A stretch of 64,000 nt of DNA from Rhynchopus sp. YZ270_cl-10. Taxonomy: Eukaryota; Euglenozoa; Diplonemea; Diplonemida; Diplonemidae. The notes under the pieces are model-generated. The model saw nothing but the letters and a program-made list of their open reading frames with translations, was not told where the DNA came from and did not search any database. Positions 25,101 through 37,324 of this stretch are shown here, one piece after another (position 1 is the stretch's first letter; every line of letters starts with the position of its first letter). The stretch lies in assembly GCA_964035575.1 (NCBI GenBank), contig OZ037879.1, positions 1,356,903-1,420,902 on the forward strand, read 5' to 3'. The position numbers and the translations under genes were made by a program.

Positions 25101-26784
25101 CCTGTTTTTCAAGGTGTCGCAGGGTAAATGTTGTTCCTTAAAAACCAAATTTTTTCTAAAAAATCGGCCCTGCGGGTGAAAAAACGACACTATGGGGGGT
25201 ATTCCAGGGTGTGGGGGCCCCAAAAATCCGGTTTAAGACCACGAGAGGGTCCGAATACACACCTGAGAAGGTCCCGGGGAGTAAAAAAATGGCCATTTTT
25301 GGGGGGTCAAAATCTCACTTTTTGGGGGGATGTTTGTATACCCAGTACCGACCCACTAGCTGGGATGCCCAACTTTTCGCGAATATGGGGGCCCGTAGGG
25401 CCCCCGGGGCCCAGGGGGCCCAAAATATCGTGTTGCAGATGCCAGGAGAACATGTTTCAATATTTTGGATACATTTTTCCATAGGGTCATTTTCAAAAGC
25501 ACTGATTTTAGGGGTATTGAGCGAGGTACCCATACCCATGGGTTATCCTATATATTAGTTTTCACTCGGATGTGAAAAAACGATGTCGCAATGGATTCAG
25601 GGGGCCCAAATAGGGTATATGGCCCAGGAAATTTTCAAAAAGTTGACCCAACCAGGTTTTCAGGCATACAAGCCGGTAGGTCAACAGATAGGGTGTTTTC
25701 CGCACCCAAAATATGGGGTCATGACCATGTGGGTCAGACCTGAATTGATAAATGTTTCGCACAGGTTTTCGCGAATACCCCCTCTATTCCGAATGCGCTA
25801 CAAGAGTTTTAAATTTTTGGCTATTTAGATTCACTTTTAAAAACAAAATGGGTCTCCAGAACACACATGAGGTTCACATGTACCTCTACAGAAACCTTGG
25901 TTTTGGTCGGATTTTGAGGCCAATTTTTGGGTTCCCACCAATTTCCTAGGGTATACTGGGATATTGCCCGTGTGTCCAAAAGTGATTTTTGGGGCCTTAG
26001 GACCCCGGAGAATCCATTTAACGGTCGTTTTTGCACCGGAAAGACCTATCTAGTACCCAAAAATCGAATTTTCATATTTTTGAAAAAGTGACCAAAAATC
26101 GACTTTTTTTGGTAACATTGTATGGCATAAATTATTCTACATAATGTGTGATGCTTGAATAAAAACTTACGACCCCATAATGTACTCGGAACTCACCCAT
26201 GTAATTGTTGAGAAAAAAAAACTTTCCGAAAAAATGAAATTTCAACCCGAATATGCACATTTGGGTCATTTTACGGCTATGTAGGTCATTTTGTATGTGT
26301 TTTTCGATTATATAGGTGATTAGGATATGTGTGATGCTCAGATTAAATCGTAAGACCCCGCAATTGACTCAAATGTGCCCAAAAACCCTATACACCCAAG
26401 ATTATTAACTTTTCCAGCATATTGGACATCCTTAGGTATGGTTATAAGCCATGATACGGCTATTGCTGGAAAAATAGCCGTAAATTGTGGTTGGTATTGA
26501 TTTCAGAAATTATGTGATGCTTAGATCATGCCATAGACGCTTTTAATGGATTCATATGAGCTCATACTACCCATATACCCCTTCAGAAGCCCCTTTTGAC
26601 TCTTATGAATATCCTTATATAGGCTTCCACTTGTGCAGAACCTTCTCAGTGTACAAGATGTTAGGTACAAAAAAACCATCATATTTTTTACACTACTGGC
26701 ATGCTTCCCAGGACGCGTCTGTACTCAGAACGTTGTAGAGAAAAAAGGCAACCAACGATTTCTAAACACGGATGCTGCCATATC
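22128..26784 (+). repeat. Macrosatellite unit 3 (4,657 bp)
   Basis: Unit 1 sequence plus a 32-bp tandem duplication at about 23622-23685 (GAATGGATTCACGG onward, twice). It carries A in TTCTGGAAGG near the start. Confidence 0.95.
26750..26766 (+). pseudogene. SL RNA stub, unit 3
   Basis: Same 17-nt SL exon start between an SL promoter copy and the transposon-end stub. Confidence 0.9.
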
Positions 26785-29700
26785 TTAGCTCCTTAGCTCC
26801 TTAGCTCCTTAGCTCCTTAGCTCCTTAGCTCCTTAGCTCCTTAGCTCCTTAGCTCCTTAGCTCCTTAGCTCCTTAGCTCCTTAGCTCCTTAGCTCCTTAG
26901 CTCCTTAGCTCCTTAGCTCCTTAGCTCCTTAGCTCCTTAGCTCCTTAGCTCCTTAGCTCCTTAGCTCCTTAGCTCCTTAGCTCCTTAGCTCCTTAGCTCC
27001 TTAGCTCCTTAGCTCCTTAGCTCCTTAGCTCCTTAGCTCCTTAGCTCCTTAGCTCCTTAGCTCCTTAGCTCCTTAGCTCCTTAGCTCCTTAGCTCCTTAG
27101 CTCCTTAGCTCCTTAGCTCCTTAGCTCCTTAGCTCCTTAGCTCCTTAGCTCCTTAGCTCCTTAGCTCCTTAGCTCCTTAGCTCCTTAGCTCCTTAGCTCC
27201 TTAGCTCCTTAGCTCCTTAGCTCCTTAGCTCCTTAGCTCCTTAGCTCCTTAGCTCCTTAGCTCCTTAGCTCCTTAGCTCCTTAGCTCCTTAGCTCCTTAG
27301 CTCCTTAGCTCCTTAGCTCCTTAGCTCCTTAGCTCCTTAGCTCCTTAGCTCCTTAGCTCCTTAGCTCCTTAGCTCCTTAGCTCCTTAGCTCCTTAGCTCC
27401 TTAGCTCCTTAGCTCCTTAGCTCCTTAGCTCCTTAGCTCCTTAGCTCCTTAGCTCCTTAGCTCCTTAGCTCCTTAGCTCCTTAGCTCCTTAGCTCCTTAG
27501 CTCCTTAGCTCCTTAGCTCCTTAGCTCCTTAGCTCCTTAGCTCCTTAGCTCCTTAGCTCCTTAGCTCCTTAGCTCCTTAGCTCCTTAGCTCCTTAGCTCC
27601 TTAGCTCCTTAGCTCCTTAGCTCCTTAGCTCCTTAGCTCCTTAGCTCCTTAGCTCCTTAGCTCCTTAGCTCCTTAGCTCCTTAGCTCCTTAGCTCCTTAG
27701 CTCCTTAGCTCCTTAGCTCCTTAGCTCCTTAGCTCCTTAGCTCCTTAGCTCCTTAGCTCCTTAGCTCCTTAGCTCCTTAGCTCCTTAGCTCCTTAGCTCC
27801 TTAGCTCCTTAGCTCCTTAGCTCCTTAGCTCCTTAGCTCCTTAGCTCCTTAGCTCCTTAGCTCCTTAGCTCCTTAGCTCCTTAGCTCCTTAGCTCCTTAG
27901 CTCCTTAGCTCCTTAGCTCCTTAGCTCCTTAGCTCCTTAGCTCCTTAGCTCCTTAGCTCCTTAGCTCCTTAGCTCCTTAGCTCCTTAGCTCCTTAGCTCC
28001 TTAGCTCCTTAGCTCCTTAGCTCCTTAGCTCCTTAGCTCCTTAGCTCCTTAGCTCCTTAGCTCCTTAGCTCCTTAGCTCCTTAGCTCCTTAGCTCCTTAG
28101 CTCCTTAGCTCCTTAGCTCCTTAGCTCCTTAGCTCCTTAGCTCCTTAGCTCCTTAGCTCCTTAGCTCCTTAGCTCCTTAGCTCCTTAGCTCCTTAGCTCC
28201 TTAGCTCCTTAGCTCCTTAGCTCCTTAGCTCCTTAGCTCCTTAGCTCCTTAGCTCCTTAGCTCCTTAGCTCCTTAGCTCCTTAGCTCCTTAGCTCCTTAG
28301 CTCCTTAGCTCCTTAGCTCCTTAGCTCCTTAGCTCCTTAGCTCCTTAGCTCCTTAGCTCCTTAGCTCCTTAGCTCCTTAGCTCCTTAGCTCCTTAGCTCC
28401 TTAGCTCCTTAGCTCCTTAGCTCCTTAGCTCCTTAGCTCCTTAGCTCCTTAGCTCCTTAGCTCCTTAGCTCCTTAGCTCCTTAGCTCCTTAGCTCCTTAG
28501 CTCCTTAGCTCCTTAGCTCCTTAGCTCCTTAGCTCCTTAGCTCCTTAGCTCCTTAGCTCCTTAGCTCCTTAGCTCCTTAGCTCCTTAGCTCCTTAGCTCC
28601 TTAGCTCCTTAGCTCCTTAGCTCCTTAGCTCCTTAGCTCCTTAGCTCCTTAGCTCCTTAGCTCCTTAGCTCCTTAGCTCCTTAGCTCCTTAGCTCCTTAG
28701 CTCCTTAGCTCCTTAGCTCCTTAGCTCCTTAGCTCCTTAGCTCCTTAGCTCCTTAGCTCCTTAGCTCCTTAGCTCCTTAGCTCCTTAGCTCCTTAGCTCC
28801 TTAGCTCCTTAGCTCCTTAGCTCCTTAGCTCCTTAGCTCCTTAGCTCCTTAGCTCCTTAGCTCCTTAGCTCCTTAGCTCCTTAGCTCCTTAGCTCCTTAG
28901 CTCCTTAGCTCCTTAGCTCCTTAGCTCCTTAGCTCCTTAGCTCCTTAGCTCCTTAGCTCCTTAGCTCCTTAGCTCCTTAGCTCCTTAGCTCCTTAGCTCC
29001 TTAGCTCCTTAGCTCCTTAGCTCCTTAGCTCCTTAGCTCCTTAGCTCCTTAGCTCCTTAGCTCCTTAGCTCCTTAGCTCCTTAGCTCCTTAGCTCCTTAG
29101 CTCCTTAGCTCCTTAGCTCCTTAGCTCCTTAGCTCCTTAGCTCCTTAGCTCCTTAGCTCCTTAGCTCCTTAGCTCCTTAGCTCCTTAGCTCCTTAGCTCC
29201 TTAGCTCCTTAGCTCCTTAGCTCCTTAGCTCCTTAGCTCCTTAGCTCCTTAGCTCCTTAGCTCCTTAGCTCCTTAGCTCCTTAGCTCCTTAGCTCCTTAG
29301 CTCCTTAGCTCCTTAGCTCCTTAGCTCCTTAGCTCCTTAGCTCCTTAGCTCCTTAGCTCCTTAGCTCCTTAGCTCCTTAGCTCCTTAGCTCCTTAGCTCC
29401 TTAGCTCCTTAGCTCCTTAGCTCCTTAGCTCCTTAGCTCCTTAGCTCCTTAGCTCCTTAGCTCCTTAGCTCCTTAGCTCCTTAGCTCCTTAGCTCCTTAG
29501 CTCCTTAGCTCCTTAGCTCCTTAGCTCCTTAGCTCCTTAGCTCCTTAGCTCCTTAGCTCCTTAGCTCCTTAGCTCCTTAGCTCCTTAGCTCCTTAGCTCC
29601 TTAGCTCCTTAGCTCCTTAGCTCCTTAGCTCCTTAGCTCCTTAGCTCCTTAGCTCCTTAGCTCCTTAGCTCCTTAGCTCCTTAGCTCCTTAGCTCCTTAG

Positions 29701-31595
29701 CTCCTTAGCTCCTTAGCTCCTTAGCTCCTTAGCTCCTTAGCTCCTTAGCTCCTTAGCTCCTTAGCTCCTTAGCTCCTTAGCTCCTTAGCTCCTTAGCTCC
29801 TTAGCTCCTTAGCTCCTTAGCTCCTTAGCTCCTTAGCTCCTTAGCTCCTTAGCTCCTTAGCTCCTTAGCTCCTTAGCTCCTTAGCTCCTTAGCTCCTTAG
29901 CTCCTTAGCTCCTTAGCTCCTTAGCTCCTTAGCTCCTTAGCTCCTTAGCTCCTTAGCTCCTTAGCTCCTTAGCTCCTTAGCTCCTTAGCTCCTTAGCTCC
30001 TTAGCTCCTTAGCTCCTTAGCTCCTTAGCTCCTTAGCTCCTTAGCTCCTTAGCTCCTTAGCTCCTTAGCTCCTTAGCTCCTTAGCTCCTTAGCTCCTTAG
30101 CTCCTTAGCTCCTTAGCTCCTTAGCTCCTTAGCTCCTTAGCTCCTTAGCTCCTTAGCTCCTTAGCTCCTTAGCTCCTTAGCTCCTTAGCTCCTTAGCTCC
30201 TTAGCTCCTTAGCTCCTTAGCTCCTTAGCTCCTTAGCTCCTTAGCTCCTTAGCTCCTTAGCTCCTTAGCTCCTTAGCTCCTTAGCTCCTTAGCTCCTTAG
30301 CTCCTTAGCTCCTTAGCTCCTTAGCTCCTTAGCTCCTTAGCTCCTTAGCTCCTTAGCTCCTTAGCTCCTTAGCTCCTTAGCTCCTTAGCTCCTTAGCTCC
30401 TTAGCTCCTTAGCTCCTTAGCTCCTTAGCTCCTTAGCTCCTTAGCTCCTTAGCTCCTTAGCTCCTTAGCTCCTTAGCTCCTTAGCTCCTTAGCTCCTTAG
30501 CTCCTTAGCTCCTTAGCTCCTTAGCTCCTTAGCTCCTTAGCTCCTTAGCTCCTTAGCTCCTTAGCTCCTTAGCTCCTTAGCTCCTTAGCTCCTTAGCTCC
30601 TTAGCTCCTTAGCTCCTTAGCTCCTTAGCTCCTTAGCTCCTTAGCTCCTTAGCTCCTTAGCTCCTTAGCTCCTTAGCTCCTTAGCTCCTTAGCTCCTTAG
30701 CTCCTTAGCTCCTTAGCTCCTTAGCTCCTTAGCTCCTTAGCTCCTTAGCTCCTTAGCTCCTTAGCTCCTTAGCTCCTTAGCTCCTTAGCTCCTTAGCTCC
30801 TTAGCTCCTTAGCTCCTTAGCTCCTTAGCTCCTTAGCTCCTTAGCTCCTTAGCTCCTTAGCTCCTTAGCTCCTTAGCTCCTTAGCTCCTTAGCTCCTTAG
30901 CTCCTTAGCTCCTTAGCTCCTTAGCTCCTTAGCTCCTTAGCTCCTTAGCTCCTTAGCTCCTTAGCTCCTTAGCTCCTTAGCTCCTTAGCTCCTTAGCTCC
31001 TTAGCTCCTTAGCTCCTTAGCTCCTTAGCTCCTTAGCTCCTTAGCTCCTTAGCTCCTTAGCTCCTTAGCTCCTTAGCTCCTTAGCTCCTTAGCTCCTTAG
31101 CTCCTTAGCTCCTTAGCTCCTTAGCTCCTTAGCTCCTTAGCTCCTTAGCTCCTTAGCTCCTTAGCTCCTTAGCTCCTTAGCTCCTTAGCTCCTTAGCTCC
31201 TTAGCTCCTTAGCTCCTTAGCTCCTTAGCTCCTTAGCTCCTTAGCTCCTTAGCTCCTTAGCTCCTTAGCTCCTTAGCTCCTTAGCTCCTTAGCTCCTTAG
31301 CTCCTTAGCTCCTTAGCTCCTTAGCTCCTTAGCTCCTTAGCTCCTTAGCTCCTTAGCTCCTTAGCTCCTTAGCTCCTTAGCTCCTTAGCTCCTTAGCTCC
31401 TTAGCTCCTTAGCTCCTTAGCTCCTTAGCTCCTTAGCTCCTTAGCTCCTTAGCTCCTTAGCTCCTTAGCTCCTTAGCTCCTTAGCTCCTTAGCTCCTTAG
31501 CTCCTTAGCTCCTTAGCTCCTTAGCTCCTTAGCTCCTTAGCTCCTTAGCTCCTTAGCTCCTTAGCTCCTTAGCTCCTTAGCTCCTTAGCTCCTTA
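26785..31595 (+). repeat. Satellite array 4, (TTAGCTCC)n, about 601 copies
   Basis: 4,811 bp, the longest array; perfect 8-bp repeat, length 8n+3. Confidence 0.97.
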
Positions 31596-34500
31596 CCTTG
31601 GTATGTATTGGGAAGAGTTCTGGAAGGTCATATTTGATGTCTAAGGCATCTAGGGTGCACAGGGGTGGCCGAACCTCCTGGAAAGTGAGCTTTGAAAAGG
31701 TGCACAGGGGGCTTTTCACTTTTATACAAGGGTGCACAGGGGACGAGACCCACCATTGTTGTTGTTGATTTTGTTGTGCGTCATTGTTGTTTTCCCCTTT
31801 GGGTGTCAGTCAGTCGGGTCAGGTCACACTTACAGAAGTTCTCAAAAATTTTCACCAAAAAGAAAGCTACTAAACAGATTATGGAACTTCCTATTTATTT
31901 GTTTGTGTGTTACAGAGGAAACGGCTCACTCAATCCCCTCCTTCTCCTCCCCTCGAAAAAATCGACCAAAAAATCGTCATTTTTCGGGGTCACGGTGACA
32001 AAAAGTTGCATTTTTTCACGAAAAATGGTCGGAATGTGACTTGAATGGGCTCTAATGGGTATATTATGCACACAACATACCTAAATTATGTCGATATTTC
32101 ACCGGCGGAGCCGAAAACATCGATTTTCAGGGTGTGCAAAACTGTAAAAATGACGAAAATCGGAAAAATGACGATTTTTTGGTGAAAATATTTTTCACAG
32201 AAAATCGAATTTTACTATTAAGATTGGCTTTGGGCATGACCCAGTAAGGTTACTATGGGCCCCATGGGACATATACACCCGAATACCAGGCCGTATTTTC
32301 AAAAAGTTGATAATCCCAGTATATGGTATGGCCCTGTGGTACGAAATTTTTGGCCGAAAAAATCGACCAAAAAATCGTCATTTTTCGGGGTCACGGTGAC
32401 AAAAAGTTGCATTTTTTCACGAAAAATGGTCGGAATGTGACTTGAATGGGCTCTAATGGGTATATTATGCACATAACATACCTAAATTATGTCGATATTT
32501 CACCGGCGGAGCCGAAAAAATCGATTTTCAGGGTGTGCAAAACTGTAAAAATCACCAAAATCCCAAAAATCACGATTTTTTTTCAAAAATATTTTTTTCA
32601 AAAAAATCGATTTTAAAATATTGGTTTGGCTTGTGCGGGGACCTGAATCTGGGGCAACATACCCTGTGGGACATACTGGGCCCGATGCAAGGCCGATTTT
32701 TCAAAAATATGGTTGCCCCGGTAGACGGTATGGCCCTGCAGGTCAGTGCATCGGGCCAAAAATCATGAAAAAATCATGATTTTGGGGTCTGGCACCCCAT
32801 GGGCACATATATCTGGGGGTGTGAAATATGCATGGAATCGACCGATTGGGGGTGTTATAGGTCCTGGGGGCCCACATGGGCCATATTTCACGCTATTGGG
32901 TCACGGGAAAGTGATTTTGACATTTTTTCATCGATTTTAGCTGTGAGAACCCTTCAAAAACACTGATTTTGGGGTGTTTCTGAGACGGTACGCTATACCC
33001 AGGGTCATATTAGGTATTAGTCCGGTCGACTTTTTGAAAAAACGACCCCGCAATGGACTCAGGGGTGCCAGATAGTGTATATGCACCAGAATGGATTCAC
33101 GGGAAAAGTCAAAATTGGGTGTCAGATACATGCTGCCATAAGTGACGAATTTCAAAAGTTGAGATTTTTCGAAAATCAGGGTTCAGTACACGCTGTACCC
33201 AATCCTGGGGGCCAAAATTTTCAACTTTTTGAAAAAACGGGCGGTATATGGCCCTAAAGTGTCAAAATGAGTTAATTGCGACCTCGGACGGCCTCCGGAG
33301 ATGAGTAGAAGTTTATTTACTGAAAAAAAAAGTCAAAACACAGGCAAAATCCCACCTTCCACAGGTACAGTCAAAACTTTTATCCAGATCTCATGTTTTT
33401 TCAAAAAATTTTAAATTGTTTTTATGACTAACACCTCCGAAATTTTTCCTGATAAGATGGAATATGGTCCTGTCGTAGTATGCAGTGTGTTTGCAGGCAA
33501 AAATTTGCATTTTCTCGCCCCAGACATTTTTTTATACATAAAAGTGCATAAAGGGACCCCTGACCCCAAAATCCGGGTTCCAGCTTTTTGAAGGGGTCAC
33601 CCTACAGGCCACCTCAAAAAGTTGGCCCGTAGGGCCAGCTTTTTGAAAAAACGGGGTTGCGATGTGTCCTGGGGGCCCGAAGGGCCCCCAGGACACATCG
33701 CTGGGAAAAAAATATTAGGTTTTTGGGGGTCTATATAGGGTTGCTGTGGGGGTCACATGGCCGAAAAATGGCCATTTTTGGCCTATTTTTGGCCATTTTT
33801 TTAAGGTAAAAAATCCACTTTTTTTTTGTACATCCCCTTGCCCCCGGTAAAATTTACCAAACATATGGCCCTGTTGGACATACTGGGCCCATGAGTCGGT
33901 TGCTGGATCACCAAACTAGTTGCCCTATTTGCTAAAATCATGTTTTCAGGGTCAAAAATAGGGTGTTTTTTAGGGTCAAAAATAGGGTGTTTTTCAGGGG
34001 TATGTTAACCACGTATGTGTCTTAGGGACCAAATTTTCCAGGAATGTGAACCAATCGGGTCGCAATGGGTCCAGGGGGCCCGGAGGGCCCCCATGCAGGG
34101 AAAATTTGCAACAATCCTGGGCAATGCTGGGGGCCGATAGGGTGTGCCTATACACGTGTTTTTACGTGTTTTTGGGCACTTTTCAGGATTTTCGAAAATT
34201 TTTGCAACACCAAAATCAAAAATTTCGGTCTAGGAGGCCCATATCTGGAAAAAATCGATATTCCAATGGCCTCATTGGGACATATTGGGCCCAGGACCCT
34301 ATTTTCAGGTCCCAGGAAAAGCCAAAACAATAAAAAAAATAGCTCAGGCGACCCCCAAAAATAGGCGAAAAACAGCCATTTTTAGGGTGTTTTTTAGGGG
34401 TATTTTTACACACACAAATTGTTTACCATAGCACACCCCCAGGCTGCCTCAAAATTTTATCTTTATTTGATTTTTCCAACCCACATAGGGGTATTGGAGG

Positions 34501-36249
34501 CACAACTTTCACCAAGCCTGGGGAATTCGGCACTGCACACACACAACTGAAAAAGGCAAAAATCACCTGTTTTTCAAGGTGTCGCAGGGTAAATGTTGTT
34601 CCTTAAAAACCAAATTTTTTCTAAAAAATCGGCCCTGCGGGTGAAAAAACGACACTATGGGGGGTATTCCAGGGTGTGGGGGCCCCAAAAATCCGGTTTA
34701 AGACCACGAGAGGGTCCGAATACACACCTGAGAAGGTCCCGGGGAGTAAAAAAATGGCCATTTTTGGGGGGTCAAAATCTCACTTTTTGGGGGGATGTTT
34801 GTATACCCAGTACCGACCCACTAGCTGGGATGCCCAACTTTTCGCGAATATGGGGGCCCGTAGGGCCCCCGGGGCCCAGGGGGCCCAAAATATCGTGTTG
34901 CAGATGCCAGGAGAACATGTTTCAATATTTTGGATACATTTTTCCATAGGGTCATTTTCAAAAGCACTGATTTTAGGGGTATTGAGCGAGGTACCCATAC
35001 CCATGGGTTATCCTATATATTAGTTTTCACTCGGATGTGAAAAAACGATGTCGCAATGGATTCAGGGGGCCCAAATAGGGTATATGGCCCAGGAAATTTT
35101 CAAAAAGTTGACCCAACCAGGTTTTCAGGCATACAAGCCGGTAGGTCAACAGATAGGGTGTTTTCCGCACCCAAAATATGGGGTCATGACCATGTGGGTC
35201 AGACCTGAATTGATAAATGTTTCGCACAGGTTTTCGCGAATACCCCCTCTATTCCGAATGCGCTACAAGAGTTTTAAATTTTTGGCTATTTAGATTCACT
35301 TTTAAAAACAAAATGGGTCTCCAGAACACACATGAGGTTCACATGTACCTCTACAGAAACCTTGGTTTTGGTCGGATTTTGAGGCCAATTTTTGGGTTCC
35401 CACCAATTTCCTAGGGTATACTGGGATATTGCCCGTGTGTCCAAAAGTGATTTTTGGGGCCTTAGGACCCCGGAGAATCCATTTAACGGTCGTTTTTGCA
35501 CCGGAAAGACCTATCTAGTACCCAAAAATCGAATTTTCATATTTTTGAAAAAGTGACCAAAAATCGACTTTTTTTGGTAACATTGTATGGCATAAATTAT
35601 TCTACATAATGTGTGATGCTTGAATAAAAACTTACGACCCCATAATGTACTCGGAACTCACCCATGTAATTGTTGAGAAAAAAAAACTTTCCGAAAAAAT
35701 GAAATTTCAACCCGAATATGCACATTTGGGTCATTTTACGGCTATGTAGGTCATTTTGTATGTGTTTTTCGATTATATAGGTGATTAGGATATGTGTGAT
35801 GCTCAGATTAAATCGTAAGACCCCGCAATTGACTCAAATGTGCCCAAAAACCCTATACACCCAAGATTATTAACTTTTCCAGCATATTGGACATCCTTAG
35901 GTATGGTTATAAGCCATGATACGGCTATTGCTGGAAAAATAGCCGTAAATTGTGGTTGGTATTGATTTCAGAAATTATGTGATGCTTAGATCATGCCATA
36001 GACGCTTTTAATGGATTCATATGAGCTCATACTACCCATATACCCCTTCAGAAGCCCCTTTTGACTCTTATGAATATCCTTATATAGGCTTCCACTTGTG
36101 CAGAACCTTCTCAGTGTACAAGATGTTAGGTACAAAAAAACCATCATATTTTTTACACTACTGGCATGCTTCCCAGGACGCGTCTGTACTCAGAACGTTG
36201 TAGAGAAAAAAGGCAACCAACGATTTCTAAACACGGATGCTGCCATATC
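31596..36249 (+). repeat. Macrosatellite unit 4 (4,654 bp)
   Basis: Unit 1 sequence plus a 29-bp insertion at about 33616-33644 that is itself a near-perfect inverted repeat (AAAAAGTTGGCCC, GTA, GGGCCAGCTTTTT). The insertion is shared only with unit 6. It lies 14 bp before the 43-bp palindrome (33659-33701). Confidence 0.95.
36215..36231 (+). pseudogene. SL RNA stub, unit 4
   Basis: Same 17-nt SL exon start between an SL promoter copy and the transposon-end stub. Confidence 0.9.
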
Positions 36250-37324
36250 TTAGCTCCTTAGCTCCTTAGCTCCTTAGCTCCTTAGCTCCTTAGCTCCTTA
36301 GCTCCTTAGCTCCTTAGCTCCTTAGCTCCTTAGCTCCTTAGCTCCTTAGCTCCTTAGCTCCTTAGCTCCTTAGCTCCTTAGCTCCTTAGCTCCTTAGCTC
36401 CTTAGCTCCTTAGCTCCTTAGCTCCTTAGCTCCTTAGCTCCTTAGCTCCTTAGCTCCTTAGCTCCTTAGCTCCTTAGCTCCTTAGCTCCTTAGCTCCTTA
36501 GCTCCTTAGCTCCTTAGCTCCTTAGCTCCTTAGCTCCTTAGCTCCTTAGCTCCTTAGCTCCTTAGCTCCTTAGCTCCTTAGCTCCTTAGCTCCTTAGCTC
36601 CTTAGCTCCTTAGCTCCTTAGCTCCTTAGCTCCTTAGCTCCTTAGCTCCTTAGCTCCTTAGCTCCTTAGCTCCTTAGCTCCTTAGCTCCTTAGCTCCTTA
36701 GCTCCTTAGCTCCTTAGCTCCTTAGCTCCTTAGCTCCTTAGCTCCTTAGCTCCTTAGCTCCTTAGCTCCTTAGCTCCTTAGCTCCTTAGCTCCTTAGCTC
36801 CTTAGCTCCTTAGCTCCTTAGCTCCTTAGCTCCTTAGCTCCTTAGCTCCTTAGCTCCTTAGCTCCTTAGCTCCTTAGCTCCTTAGCTCCTTAGCTCCTTA
36901 GCTCCTTAGCTCCTTAGCTCCTTAGCTCCTTAGCTCCTTAGCTCCTTAGCTCCTTAGCTCCTTAGCTCCTTAGCTCCTTAGCTCCTTAGCTCCTTAGCTC
37001 CTTAGCTCCTTAGCTCCTTAGCTCCTTAGCTCCTTAGCTCCTTAGCTCCTTAGCTCCTTAGCTCCTTAGCTCCTTAGCTCCTTAGCTCCTTAGCTCCTTA
37101 GCTCCTTAGCTCCTTAGCTCCTTAGCTCCTTAGCTCCTTAGCTCCTTAGCTCCTTAGCTCCTTAGCTCCTTAGCTCCTTAGCTCCTTAGCTCCTTAGCTC
37201 CTTAGCTCCTTAGCTCCTTAGCTCCTTAGCTCCTTAGCTCCTTAGCTCCTTAGCTCCTTAGCTCCTTAGCTCCTTAGCTCCTTAGCTCCTTAGCTCCTTA
37301 GCTCCTTAGCTCCTTAGCTCCTTA
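36250..37324 (+). repeat. Satellite array 5, (TTAGCTCC)n, about 134 copies
   Basis: 1,075 bp, the shortest array; perfect 8-bp repeat, length 8n+3. Confidence 0.97.
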
